A DNA stretch of 64,000 nt, taken from assembly GCF_036541335.1 (NCBI RefSeq), contig NZ_JAZHBO010000002.1, forward strand, positions 310,001 through 374,000, read 5' to 3'. Of the stretch, positions 54,153 through 62,193 are shown piece after piece. This DNA comes from Aquilutibacter rugosus. Its GTDB lineage: Bacteria > Pseudomonadota > Gammaproteobacteria > Xanthomonadales > Xanthomonadaceae. Position 1 is the stretch's first letter. Each line of letters opens with the position of its first letter. The notes beneath the pieces were generated by a model. It was not told where the DNA came from and searched no databases. It saw only the letters and a list, made by a program, of their open reading frames with translations. A program made the translations under genes and the position numbers.

Positions 54153-54281
54153 TAGATTCCGGTCCGTCCCGTCATTCCGGCGGCGGCGGTTGTCGCATCA
54201 TCTTAACCCTGGTGGGTTTGTCGCCGTGTGCCATTGAACGCGGAGTCCGACAGGCCTGTTCCTTTTTTGAGTATTTCATCA

Positions 54282-55973
54282 ATGACTGAATCCTTTGCAG
54301 AGCTGTTTGAACAAAGCCAGCAATTCCTGACCAACCTCAAGCCTGGCGCTATCGTCACCGGCACCGTCGTCGATGTCCGTGGCGATGTGGTCGTCATCAA
54401 CGCCGGCCTGAAGTCCGAAGGCATTGTTCCGATCGAACAGTTCCGTAATGACGCCGGCGAAATCGATGTCGGTATCGGCGACCAGGTTAAGGTTGCCCTT
54501 GACTCCATCGAAAACGGCTTCGGCGAAACCGTGCTCTCGCGCGAAAAAGCCAAGCGTGCCATGGTGTGGGACGAACTCGAGCAAGCGCTCGAAAACAACG
54601 ACACCATCACCGGTCGCATCAGCGGCAAGGTCAAGGGCGGTTTCACCGTCGACATCAAGGACGTGCGCGGCTTCCTGCCGGGCTCCCTGGTCGATGTGCG
54701 TCCGGTCCGCGACTCGTCGTACCTCGAGGGCAAAGAACTCGAATTCAAGCTCATCAAGCTGGATCGCAAGCGCAACAACATCGTTGTGTCGCGCCGCGCC
54801 GTGGTCGAAACCGAACATTCGGAAGATCGCGAAGAGCTGCTGGGCAAGCTGGTTGAAGGCGCCGTGCTCAAGGGCGTGGTCAAGAACCTCACCGATTACG
54901 GTGCGTTCGTTGATCTGGGCGGTATCGATGGCCTGCTGCACATCACCGACATGGCATGGAAGCGCGTGCGCCATCCGTCCGAAGTCGTTGAAGTCGGTCA
55001 GGAACTCGACGTCCGCGTCCTCAAGTACGACCGCGAACGCAACCGCGTTTCGCTGGGCCTCAAGCAAATGGGCGAAGATCCGTGGGATAACATCGCTCGT
55101 CGCTACCCGGCCAACACCCGTGCCTTCGGTAAGGTCAGCAACGTCACCGAATACGGTGCGTTCGTTGAAATCGAACCGGGCGTCGAGGGTCTGGTCCACG
55201 TGTCCGAAATGGATTGGACTAACAAGAACGTCAACCCCGCCAAGATCGTCCAGGTCGGTGACGAAGTCCAGGTCATGGTCATCGATGTCGACGAAGAACG
55301 TCGTCGCATTTCGCTGGGCATGAAGCAAGTGACCTCGAACCCGTGGGAAACCTTTGCTGCTACCCACAAGAAGGGTGACAAGGTCGAAGGCCAAATCAAG
55401 TCCATCACCGACTTCGGTATCTTCATCGGTCTCGACGGCGGCATTGACGGTCTGGTTCACCTGTCCGACATCAGCTGGTCGAACGACGGCGAAGAAGTCG
55501 TCCGCAACTACAAGAAGGGCGACACGCTCGAAGCCGTCGTCCTGGCAGTGGATCCGGAACGTGAACGCATCTCGCTGGGCGTCAAGCAACTGGAACAGGA
55601 CCCGATGGGTCAGTTCCAGGCTTCGAACTCGCGTGGCTCGATCGTCCGCGGCACCGTGCGTGAAGTCGATGCACGCGGCGCCGTGATCGATCTGGAAGGT
55701 GGCGTTGAAGGTTACCTCGCTGCGCGCGACATCTCGTCGTCGCGCGTCGATGACGCTTCGCACATCCTCAAGGTCGGCGACAGCGTCGAAGCCAAGGTCA
55801 TCGGTACCGATCGCAAGAGCCGCGCCATGCAGCTGTCGATCCGCGCCAAGGACCAGGCCGAAGAGCAGGAAGCTCTGGCTGACTACAACCGCAAGACGGC
55901 TGAAGCCGCTTCGGGTACCACCCAGCTGGGCGCGCTGCTGCGCGAACAACTGGGCGGCGACAAGGCCGAGTAA
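54282..55973 (+). CDS. rpsA: 30S ribosomal protein bS1
   Basis: A 563-residue protein with six S1 (OB-fold) repeats of about 85 residues; repeats 3-6 show the clear FGAFV/FG(I)F pattern and end in RRISLG-type motifs. It binds mRNA and helps initiate translation at weak sites. The ATG at 54282 matches the conserved N-terminus (TESFAELFEQS) and lacks a good ribosome-binding site, as in E. coli, where S1 autoregulates through this leader. Codon use is strongly biased (GAA, AAG, CGC/CGT, CTG), fitting high expression. Confidence 0.97.
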   Translation: MTESFAELFEQSQQFLTNLKPGAIVTGTVVDVRGDVVVINAGLKSEGIVPIEQFRNDAGEIDVGIGDQVKVALDSIENGFGETVLSREKAKRAMVWDELEQALENNDTITGRISGKVKGGFTVDIKDVRGFLPGSLVDVRPVRDSSYLEGKELEFKLIKLDRKRNNIVVSRRAVVETEHSEDREELLGKLVEGAVLKGVVKNLTDYGAFVDLGGIDGLLHITDMAWKRVRHPSEVVEVGQELDVRVLKYDRERNRVSLGLKQMGEDPWDNIARRYPANTRAFGKVSNVTEYGAFVEIEPGVEGLVHVSEMDWTNKNVNPAKIVQVGDEVQVMVIDVDEERRRISLGMKQVTSNPWETFAATHKKGDKVEGQIKSITDFGIFIGLDGGIDGLVHLSDISWSNDGEEVVRNYKKGDTLEAVVLAVDPERERISLGVKQLEQDPMGQFQASNSRGSIVRGTVREVDARGAVIDLEGGVEGYLAARDISSSRVDDASHILKVGDSVEAKVIGTDRKSRAMQLSIRAKDQAEEQEALADYNRKTAEAASGTTQLGALLREQLGGDKAE

Positions 55974-56003
55974 TTCGGCTCCTGTCTGCACGCAAAACGC
56001 AGT

Positions 56004-56029
56004 GGCGGTCCGGCACATGCCGGGCCGCC
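56004..56029 (+). terminator. Strong hairpin between rpsA and ihfB
   Basis: A 12-bp arm GGCGGTCCGGCA pairs with TGCCGGGCCGCC (one G-U pair), nearly without loop, 30 nt after the rpsA stop. The following TTCTG is a poor T run, so it may be a partial terminator or a 3'-end stabiliser that lowers ihfB expression relative to rpsA. Confidence 0.45.
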
Positions 56030-56062
56030 TTCTGCACTAGTGTGCGGTAGCCGTCGCGCGCA

Positions 56063-56362
56063 ATGACCAAGTCCGAACTGATCGAAATTCTGTCCCGCAA
56101 GCAAGGCCATCTCAAGGCCGAGGACGTTGACCTGTCCGTCAAATCCATTCTGGATATGATGGCGGCGACGTTGGCGCGCGGTGAACGCATCGAGATCCGT
56201 GGCTTTGGCAGTTTCAATCTGCACTTTCGTCCGCCGCGTCTGGGTCGCAATCCCAAGACAGGTGAATCGGTTGCGTTGGCTTCTAAGCACGTGCCGCATT
56301 TCAAGCCGGGCAAAGAGCTGCGCGAACGCGTTGCCATGGTGGAACCGCTGCCCGAGGAATGA
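56063..56362 (+). CDS. ihfB: Integration host factor subunit beta
   Basis: A 99-residue HU/IHF-family protein that, with IHF-alpha, binds and sharply bends DNA. The beta-arm region RPPRLGRNPKTGE contains the intercalating proline, and the N-terminal MTKSELIEIL is typical of IHF-beta. The alpha subunit is not encoded in the window. A terminator follows at 56407. Confidence 0.95.
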   Translation: MTKSELIEILSRKQGHLKAEDVDLSVKSILDMMAATLARGERIEIRGFGSFNLHFRPPRLGRNPKTGESVALASKHVPHFKPGKELRERVAMVEPLPEE

Positions 56363-56406
56363 GTCGGATAGAGTGAAGTGACCGCATAAGCAATTGAAGT
56401 CGTTGA

Positions 56407-56432
56407 AAAGGAGCCTCGGGTTCCTTTTTTTT
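56407..56432 (+). terminator. ihfB terminator
   Basis: An AAGGAGCC/GGTTCCTT stem (one G-U pair) with a very short loop, followed by a run of eight T. Confidence 0.75.
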
Positions 56433-56480
56433 GGTCGGTACTCGGCGATGCCTTCGTACCGGTGCGGACCTCGTGCCTAA

Positions 56481-56497
56481 AGTGCAGATCGTGCACT
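56481..56497. promoter_or_regulatory. Inverted repeat just upstream of lapB
   Basis: AGTGCA and TGCACT flank a 5-nt spacer and end 11 nt before the lapB start codon. The repeat would overlap a candidate -10 (TACACT at 56497-56502), so it could be an operator. A chance repeat cannot be excluded. Confidence 0.35.
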
Positions 56498-56508
56498 ACA
56501 CTATGTAA

Positions 56509-57687
56509 ATGGAATTTTTAGACGAATGGTTCTGGTTTCTGCTGCTGATACCGGCGGCAGGATTGATCGGTTGGATTGTGGGACGTCGCGGTGGCGAGTT
56601 CCATAAAGATACACAGGTCAGTCAGCTTTCCAGTACCTATTTTCGGGGTCTGAACTATCTGCTGAATGAGCAGCCCGACAAGGCCATCGAGCTGTTTTTG
56701 CATATTGCGGAACTCGATAAAGAGACCTTTGAGACGCAAGTGGCGCTGGGACATCTGTTCCGTCGTCGCGGTGAGGTCGATCGCGCTATTCGACTGCACC
56801 AGGGCCTTGTGCAACGTACTGACATCACCGATGCCCAACGGATCCAGGCTTTGCTCGCTCTGGGCGAAGACTACATGAAGTCCGGCCTGCTCGATCGCGC
56901 CGAGACCGTCTATTCCGATCTGGTCGCGCTCGATGGTCGTGCTCCGCAGGCGCTTAAGCATCTGATGGGCATTTACGAAAGTGAGCGCGAGTGGTCCAAG
57001 GCAATTAAGGTCGCGCACCAGTACGAAGCCGCTACCGGTGAAAATCTGGGTCGCCTGGTGGCACAGTTCGAGTGCGAACTGGCCGAACGTCAGTTGGCTG
57101 CCGGTGATGGCGATTCCGCACGCCAGTCGGTGCAGCGTGCTTACGATGCCGATTCCGATTCGCCGCGTGCCGGCATGATCGAAGGCCGCATGGCCATTCG
57201 GGACGGGAACGATGCCGGCGCCATTCGTGCCTTCGAACGGGTGACAAAAGCCGATCCGGACTATCTGCCCGAGGTGCTGCCCGACATGTTGGCGGCCTAT
57301 CGCCGCCGCAATGATTTTGTAGGTGCCAAATCGTTCCTGAGCGCCATCGCCGAGCATTACAAGGGCGTTGCGCCGGTGCTGGCACTGACCCGCATGGTCG
57401 AAGAGGAGCAGGGGGTCCCCGCCGCGCGTGAGTATCTGGCTAAGGAACTCAAGAACCGGCCCTCCGTTCGTGGCGAAGCGGCCCTGATCGATCTGACACT
57501 TGCCGATGGGGCCGAACCGATTCGTACGCTCGAGGAACTGCGCGGCATCACCGACCAGCTGCTGGTCCGCAATCCGAGCTATCGCTGCAAGAGCTGCGGC
57601 TTTGGCGCCCGTACTCACCACTGGCAATGCCCGAGCTGCCGCGCCTGGGGCACAGTCAAACCCGTGCTGAACTATGCCCTGGTCTGA
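56509..57687 (+). CDS. lapB: Lipopolysaccharide assembly protein LapB (YciM)
   Basis: A 392-residue inner-membrane protein: one N-terminal helix (about residues 7-24), a TPR array (about 40-340) and a C-terminal rubredoxin-like metal-binding domain (CKSC...CPSC). LapB tunes LPS synthesis by steering FtsH proteolysis of LpxC. In E. coli lapA sits between ihfB and lapB; here only 146 bp separate them and no lapA is present. No ribosome-binding site is visible before the ATG. It overlaps the next gene by 14 nt. Confidence 0.95.
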   Translation: MEFLDEWFWFLLLIPAAGLIGWIVGRRGGEFHKDTQVSQLSSTYFRGLNYLLNEQPDKAIELFLHIAELDKETFETQVALGHLFRRRGEVDRAIRLHQGLVQRTDITDAQRIQALLALGEDYMKSGLLDRAETVYSDLVALDGRAPQALKHLMGIYESEREWSKAIKVAHQYEAATGENLGRLVAQFECELAERQLAAGDGDSARQSVQRAYDADSDSPRAGMIEGRMAIRDGNDAGAIRAFERVTKADPDYLPEVLPDMLAAYRRRNDFVGAKSFLSAIAEHYKGVAPVLALTRMVEEEQGVPAAREYLAKELKNRPSVRGEAALIDLTLADGAEPIRTLEELRGITDQLLVRNPSYRCKSCGFGARTHHWQCPSCRAWGTVKPVLNYALV

Positions 57688-58711
57688 TCCCGTCTTACTG
57701 TTTGCCTGTGCGTTTGCAGTTGCGTCCTTAATCCTGACCGGCGTGGCCTTTCTGTACGGACGCCGCGCTCGCTTAGTAGACGAACCCGGCGAGCGCCGTA
57801 GCCATACCCAGACCACTGTCCGCGGTGGCGGCATCGGCATCGTGCTGACCCTGGGCCTGGTCATGCTAGTCTTGCGCCGCTTTATCTTTGATCCGCCGTT
57901 CGCTGCGTTTGCCATTGGCGTTGTGCTGGTCGGGGGTATCGGCTGGGTCGACGACCATCGCCCCCTGTCGCCGCGAGTCCGTCTGGCGGTGCACGCGCTG
58001 GCGTCGCTGCTGTTTGCGGTCGGCCTGGCAGTAACCGTGGCCAACACCACGGTGGCGATCGCATCCGGCGTGCTGGCATTTGCCCTGTGTCTGGTGCTGA
58101 CTAACGTCTGGAACTTTATGGACGGCATTGACGGCATTGCTGCCTCGAGCGCCGTCCTGGCCGTCGTGCCGGCTGCACTTCTGGCCGGCGACTACTGGTC
58201 GCTGTTAGCCGTGGGTCTGGCCGCCGCCTGTATTGGCTTTTTGCCATGGAATTTTCCGCGTGCGCGCCTATTTATGGGCGATGTCGGCAGCGGAGCTTTG
58301 GGCTTTGCTGTGGCGGCACTTGCGATGGCAACCGTATTGCAATTGCCCGTACCGGCGATGCTGCAGGGACAGGCTGAGGAATCACCACTGTTCTGGCTGG
58401 CCCGTAACGCGATCCTGGTCAGCTTGCCCTTCGCTCCGTTCCTGGTCGACGCGAGCATGACCTTGGGGCGTCGGATTCTGCGCAGGGAGCCGTGGTGGAT
58501 GCCGCATGTGCAGCACAGCTACCAGGTCGCGGCACGGCGCTTCGGACACCCTAGAGTCACACTGGGTTACGTACTTTTGGCCGCTATTGGCTCGGTCGGC
58601 ACGCTTTGGTTGACTTGGTGTGAAGAAATTGTCTCACTCTGTTCAGCTACGTTTTGGTATATCTGTCTCGTTAGTATTTGGTTAGTTACGCAGCGGCGCT
58701 GGGCAAAATAA
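57674..58711 (+). CDS. WecA/WbpL-type glycosyl-1-phosphate transferase
   Basis: A 345-residue polytopic member of glycosyltransferase family 4 (MraY/WecA type) with about ten helices. Conserved cytoplasmic motifs are WVDDH, NVWNFMDGIDGIA and HVQHSYQ. It moves a sugar-1-phosphate, probably an N-acetylated hexosamine, from a UDP-sugar to undecaprenyl phosphate to start O-antigen or another surface glycan. It precedes a WbpM-type dehydratase gene, the same pairing as wbpL-wbpM in Pseudomonas aeruginosa. Confidence 0.9.
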   Translation: MPWSDPVLLFACAFAVASLILTGVAFLYGRRARLVDEPGERRSHTQTTVRGGGIGIVLTLGLVMLVLRRFIFDPPFAAFAIGVVLVGGIGWVDDHRPLSPRVRLAVHALASLLFAVGLAVTVANTTVAIASGVLAFALCLVLTNVWNFMDGIDGIAASSAVLAVVPAALLAGDYWSLLAVGLAAACIGFLPWNFPRARLFMGDVGSGALGFAVAALAMATVLQLPVPAMLQGQAEESPLFWLARNAILVSLPFAPFLVDASMTLGRRILRREPWWMPHVQHSYQVAARRFGHPRVTLGYVLLAAIGSVGTLWLTWCEEIVSLCSATFWYICLVSIWLVTQRRWAK

Positions 58712-58760
58712 TAACTAAGCTGTTTCGTCGTTTCACTACACGGTATCATTTCGGCAGAGC

Positions 58761-60680
58761 ATGGGGCGGGTAACCGACAAGTTGCTGAACCTGTTGCCTA
58801 AGGCGGCAGTGGTTGCGCATGACTTGTTCATGACGTGGCTGGTCTGGACGTGTCTCGGATATATCCGCACCACCACATACGCCGTCCCGTTGCCCCATAG
58901 CTGGTTTGATTCCACTGTCGCGTTTGTACTGCTGACGCAAGGCCTGGTTCTGTGGGGAGTCGGCCTTTACCGCGGTCTGTGGCGCTATGCGAGCATGCCG
59001 GACTTTGCCAACATCGTTAAGGGCAGTGCCATTGGCGTGCTGCTGATCGTGCTCGGCTTGTTTCTGTACAACCGCCTCGACTCCGTGTCGCGGGTGGTTT
59101 TACTCTGTTATCCCTTTACGCTGACGGCGTTCCTGGGCGCACCGCGCCTGTTCTACCGCGCGTATAAAGACCATCATATTGCGCGCGTCAGTAACGCCAA
59201 TGCGGTCCGTACTCTGATACTGGGCGCCGGCCAGGCCGGTGATGCCCTGGTTCGCGACATGCGTCGGGTCGGTAATTTCGTTCCGGTCGGCTTCCTGGAC
59301 GATGCGCCGCGTATGCGTGGCGTCAAGGTGCAGGGCCTGCCGGTGCTGGGCACTCTCGATGACCTCGCATCGGTCGCCCGTGAAACGGCCACTAAACTGA
59401 TCGTCATCGCCATGCCTTCGGTCAGCGGTGAGGGCACGCGGCGAATTCTGGCCGCCTGTGAGTCCACCGGGCTGCCGTTCCGTACCGTACCGAATCTTGA
59501 GGACGTGCTCGAAGGCCGTTCCTTGCCGGGTGAGCTTAAAGAGCTCGCCATCGAAGACTTGCTCGGCCGCCAACCGGTAATGCCGGACTGGAAGGCCATT
59601 CGCGGCTGGTTGGGTGGACGCTCGGTCCTGGTCACCGGTGCCGGCGGTTCGATCGGTTCTGAATTGTGTCGCCAAAGTGCACGGAACGGTGCCATACGGC
59701 TGAGCTTGGTCGAGATCGATGAGCTGGCCATGATGACCATCTGTTCCCAATTGGCTCGCGAGTTTCCGCATGTCGAGGTGCAGCAATTCCTGGGTAGCTG
59801 TGGCGATCCCGCCCTGATGGCTCACGCCATGCGCCGAGCGCGCCCCGATGCCGTGTTCCATGCTGCTGCCTACAAGCAAGTGCCCTTGCTTGAGACTCAT
59901 TTGCGTGAGGCCGTCCGCAACAATGTGCTGGCAACCGAGACCGTGGCACGCTCCTGTCTGGAGGCCGGTGTCAGCAATTTTGTACTGATCTCCACCGACA
60001 AAGCAGTCGATCCGGTGAACGTGTTGGGTGCCTCCAAACGTCTGGCGGAAATGGCCTGTCAGGCGCTGGCCCGCGGTCAGGCCACGCGGTTTACGACCGT
60101 GCGCTTCGGCAACGTGCTGGATTCTGCCGGCTCGGTAGTGCCCACGTTCCGCGAGCAGATTCGTCGCGGCGGTCCGGTGACCGTGACCGATCCCGATGTA
60201 ACGCGTTACTTTATGACCATCCCCGAGGCCTGTCTGCTGATCCTGCAGGCAATGGCGTTGGGTCAGCAAGAGGCCATCTTCACTTTGGATATGGGCGAGC
60301 CTGTGCCAATTCGTGTGCTGGCCGAGCAGATGATTCGTCTCGCCGGCAAGACGCCTGGCAAGGATATTGCCATCGTCTATACCGGTCTGCGCCCGGGTGA
60401 GCGTCTGCACGAAACGCTATTCCATGCCGATGAGACCTATCGCACCACTTCGCACCCCAAGATTCTGCAGGCCATGCCGCGTGATCTGCAGGTGCAGGAG
60501 CTGATGCGCATGCTCGAGGAAATGCGTCGCGAGTCCGATCAGTTCAACGAGGATCGTCTGGCGGAGCTGCTCAAACAGGCCGTTCGCGAGTTCAAGCCGC
60601 AGCTCGATCCGCAACGTAAGGATCGCCGTGACTACGTCACGGTGGTGCCGTTCGAGTCCCGTCGCTCGCATCGCAGTTAA
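58761..60680 (+). CDS. WbpM/CapD-type UDP-sugar 4,6-dehydratase, membrane-bound
   Basis: A 639-residue protein: four N-terminal helices (to about residue 140), a CoA-binding-like Rossmann domain (GAGQAGDA near 155) and a C-terminal short-chain dehydrogenase domain with GAGGSIGSE near 293 and the catalytic segment STDKAVDPVNVLGASK near 410-423. The position of the usual active-site Tyr is Leu; long WbpM-type dehydratases have Met there and retain activity. It is expected to convert a UDP-GlcNAc-type sugar to a 4-keto-6-deoxy form for surface glycan synthesis. Confidence 0.92.
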   Translation: MGRVTDKLLNLLPKAAVVAHDLFMTWLVWTCLGYIRTTTYAVPLPHSWFDSTVAFVLLTQGLVLWGVGLYRGLWRYASMPDFANIVKGSAIGVLLIVLGLFLYNRLDSVSRVVLLCYPFTLTAFLGAPRLFYRAYKDHHIARVSNANAVRTLILGAGQAGDALVRDMRRVGNFVPVGFLDDAPRMRGVKVQGLPVLGTLDDLASVARETATKLIVIAMPSVSGEGTRRILAACESTGLPFRTVPNLEDVLEGRSLPGELKELAIEDLLGRQPVMPDWKAIRGWLGGRSVLVTGAGGSIGSELCRQSARNGAIRLSLVEIDELAMMTICSQLAREFPHVEVQQFLGSCGDPALMAHAMRRARPDAVFHAAAYKQVPLLETHLREAVRNNVLATETVARSCLEAGVSNFVLISTDKAVDPVNVLGASKRLAEMACQALARGQATRFTTVRFGNVLDSAGSVVPTFREQIRRGGPVTVTDPDVTRYFMTIPEACLLILQAMALGQQEAIFTLDMGEPVPIRVLAEQMIRLAGKTPGKDIAIVYTGLRPGERLHETLFHADETYRTTSHPKILQAMPRDLQVQELMRMLEEMRRESDQFNEDRLAELLKQAVREFKPQLDPQRKDRRDYVTVVPFESRRSHRS

Positions 60681-60687
60681 TGCGAAG

Positions 60688-60709
60688 ATGGGAGCATGAC
60701 GGCTCCCAT
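60688..60709 (+). terminator. Hairpin after the dehydratase gene
   Basis: A perfect 8-bp stem ATGGGAGC/GCTCCCAT with a 6-nt loop, 7 nt after the stop codon. It has no T run, so termination is uncertain. Confidence 0.35.
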
Positions 60710-60771
60710 TCCGCCCACACCGCAAACGTACTACCGCGCCACGATGCATGCGGCGCAGACTGCCGACGCGC

Positions 60772-61077
60772 TTAAGTTGGCGTTGCAGCGGTCGCGGTAA
60801 AGGATAGGGATTCACGGTCATCTGCAGGCTGCAGTTCGACGTCCACCGTTAGTGGCTCCAACACACGACAGCAGCACGGCAGCACTTCATCAAACCCGAC
60901 GAAGGCCAGAGGCGGCTCCGGATAATCCACCAGTCCGGTCGTGAACTTGACACGACAGGTGCCGCAAAACCCGGACCGGCACTGGTAGTCGATCTGATGA
61001 CCGGTGCGAAGCAGACCCTCGAGCAGGGTCTCGCCATCGCGCAGTTCAAAACTGGTGTCCAGCGTGTAGATGCGCAT
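60772..61077 (-). CDS. [2Fe-2S] ferredoxin of ribonucleotide reductase (YfaE-like)
   Basis: A 101-residue plant-type ferredoxin. Cluster ligands are C33, C38 and C41 (CRSGFCGTC) plus one of the three cysteines at 68-70 (PCCCRV). It follows nrdB by 6 nt on the same strand, as yfaE follows nrdAB in E. coli, where it reduces the diferric centre of NrdB to maintain the tyrosyl radical. Confidence 0.92.
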   Translation of the reverse strand: MRIYTLDTSFELRDGETLLEGLLRTGHQIDYQCRSGFCGTCRVKFTTGLVDYPEPPLAFVGFDEVLPCCCRVLEPLTVDVELQPADDRESLSFTATAATPT

Positions 61078-61083
61078 GCCGGG

Positions 61084-62193
61084 TTACAGCTGGAAGCCGC
61101 CGAACTCCTCGCGCGAGAGATCTGCATCAACCTGTCCGACCAGATACGAGCTGACTTCGACTTCCTGCGGCGCGACTTGCACGGTATCGGAAGCGAGCCA
61201 GCTGTTAATCCAGGGAATCGGATTGCGCTTGGCATCGGCAAATAAAGGCTCCAAACCGATCGCGGTCATGCGGGCATTGGTGATGTACTCGACATAGCGA
61301 CAGAGCACATCGGTGTTCAGGCCGACCATCGGGCCATCCTTGAACAGGAACTGTGCCCAGCGCTTCTCCTGCTCGGCGGCCTGTGCAAACAGATCGCGCG
61401 CGGCTTCGCGCTGATCGCGGGCGATCTGTGCGAACTCCGGATCGTCTTCGCCCTGGGCCATGATGTTCAGCAGGTGCTGGGTGCCCGACAGATGCAGCGC
61501 CTCGTCGCGGGCGATCAGGCGAATGATCTTGGCATTGCCTTCCATCAGTTTGCGTTCGGCAAAGGCAAACGCGCAGGCAAAGCTGACGTAGAAGCGCACG
61601 GCCTCAAGGACGTTGACGCTCATGACACACAGATACAGCGTGGTCTTTAGCGCCAGACGATTGGTATCGCTCGGGTCGTCATCGAAGCGGCGAGTGGCGA
61701 TGATCACTTCGTCGTAGTGACGGGCGATATCAGCGGCACGACGCAAGATGGCTTCGTTGCGCGTGATGTCGTCAAAGATCAGCGCCGGATCGTTGACGAT
61801 GTTGCGGATGATGTGCGTATAGCTGCGGCTATGAATGGTTTCCGAGAAGGCCCAGGTTTCGATCCATGTTTCCAGCTCCGGCAACGAGACCAGCGGCAGA
61901 AAGGCCACGTTGGGACTACGACCTTGGATGGAGTCGAGCAGCGACTGGTATTTAAGGTTGCTCAGAAAGATGTGGCGCTCCGCATCGGACAGCGACGCAA
62001 AGTCGATCCGATCGCGACTGAGGTCCACTTCTTCAGGGCGCCAGAAGAACGACAACTGTTTTTCGATCAGTTTCTCAAAGACCGGATAGCGTTGCTGGTC
62101 GTAGCGTGCGACGTTGACCGGGGCCCCCAGAAACAAGGGCTGACGCAGTGGATCGGCGTGGTGCGGGTGAAAAGTGCTATAGCGCATGGACAT
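61084..62193 (-). CDS. nrdB: Ribonucleoside-diphosphate reductase subunit beta
   Basis: A 369-residue class Ia small subunit. By alignment with E. coli NrdB the iron ligands include Asp87, Glu118 and His121, and the radical tyrosine is Tyr125 in HSRSYTHI. The C-terminus (EEFGGFQL) is the peptide that docks on NrdA. Its ATG shares one base with the nrdA stop (TAATG). Confidence 0.97.
   Translation of the reverse strand: MSMRYSTFHPHHADPLRQPLFLGAPVNVARYDQQRYPVFEKLIEKQLSFFWRPEEVDLSRDRIDFASLSDAERHIFLSNLKYQSLLDSIQGRSPNVAFLPLVSLPELETWIETWAFSETIHSRSYTHIIRNIVNDPALIFDDITRNEAILRRAADIARHYDEVIIATRRFDDDPSDTNRLALKTTLYLCVMSVNVLEAVRFYVSFACAFAFAERKLMEGNAKIIRLIARDEALHLSGTQHLLNIMAQGEDDPEFAQIARDQREAARDLFAQAAEQEKRWAQFLFKDGPMVGLNTDVLCRYVEYITNARMTAIGLEPLFADAKRNPIPWINSWLASDTVQVAPQEVEVSSYLVGQVDADLSREEFGGFQL

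Noticed and set aside
54279..56018. A 579-codon open frame on the minus strand opposite rpsA
   Set aside because: Strong codon bias in rpsA leaves the opposite strand free of stops; the translation has no domain logic.
60696..60800. A 34-codon frame after the dehydratase gene, faintly like the start of an FAD-dependent amine oxidoreductase
   Set aside because: Its ATG lies in the loop of a perfect hairpin, the GGGAG before it is one base away, and the similarity is a few residues only.
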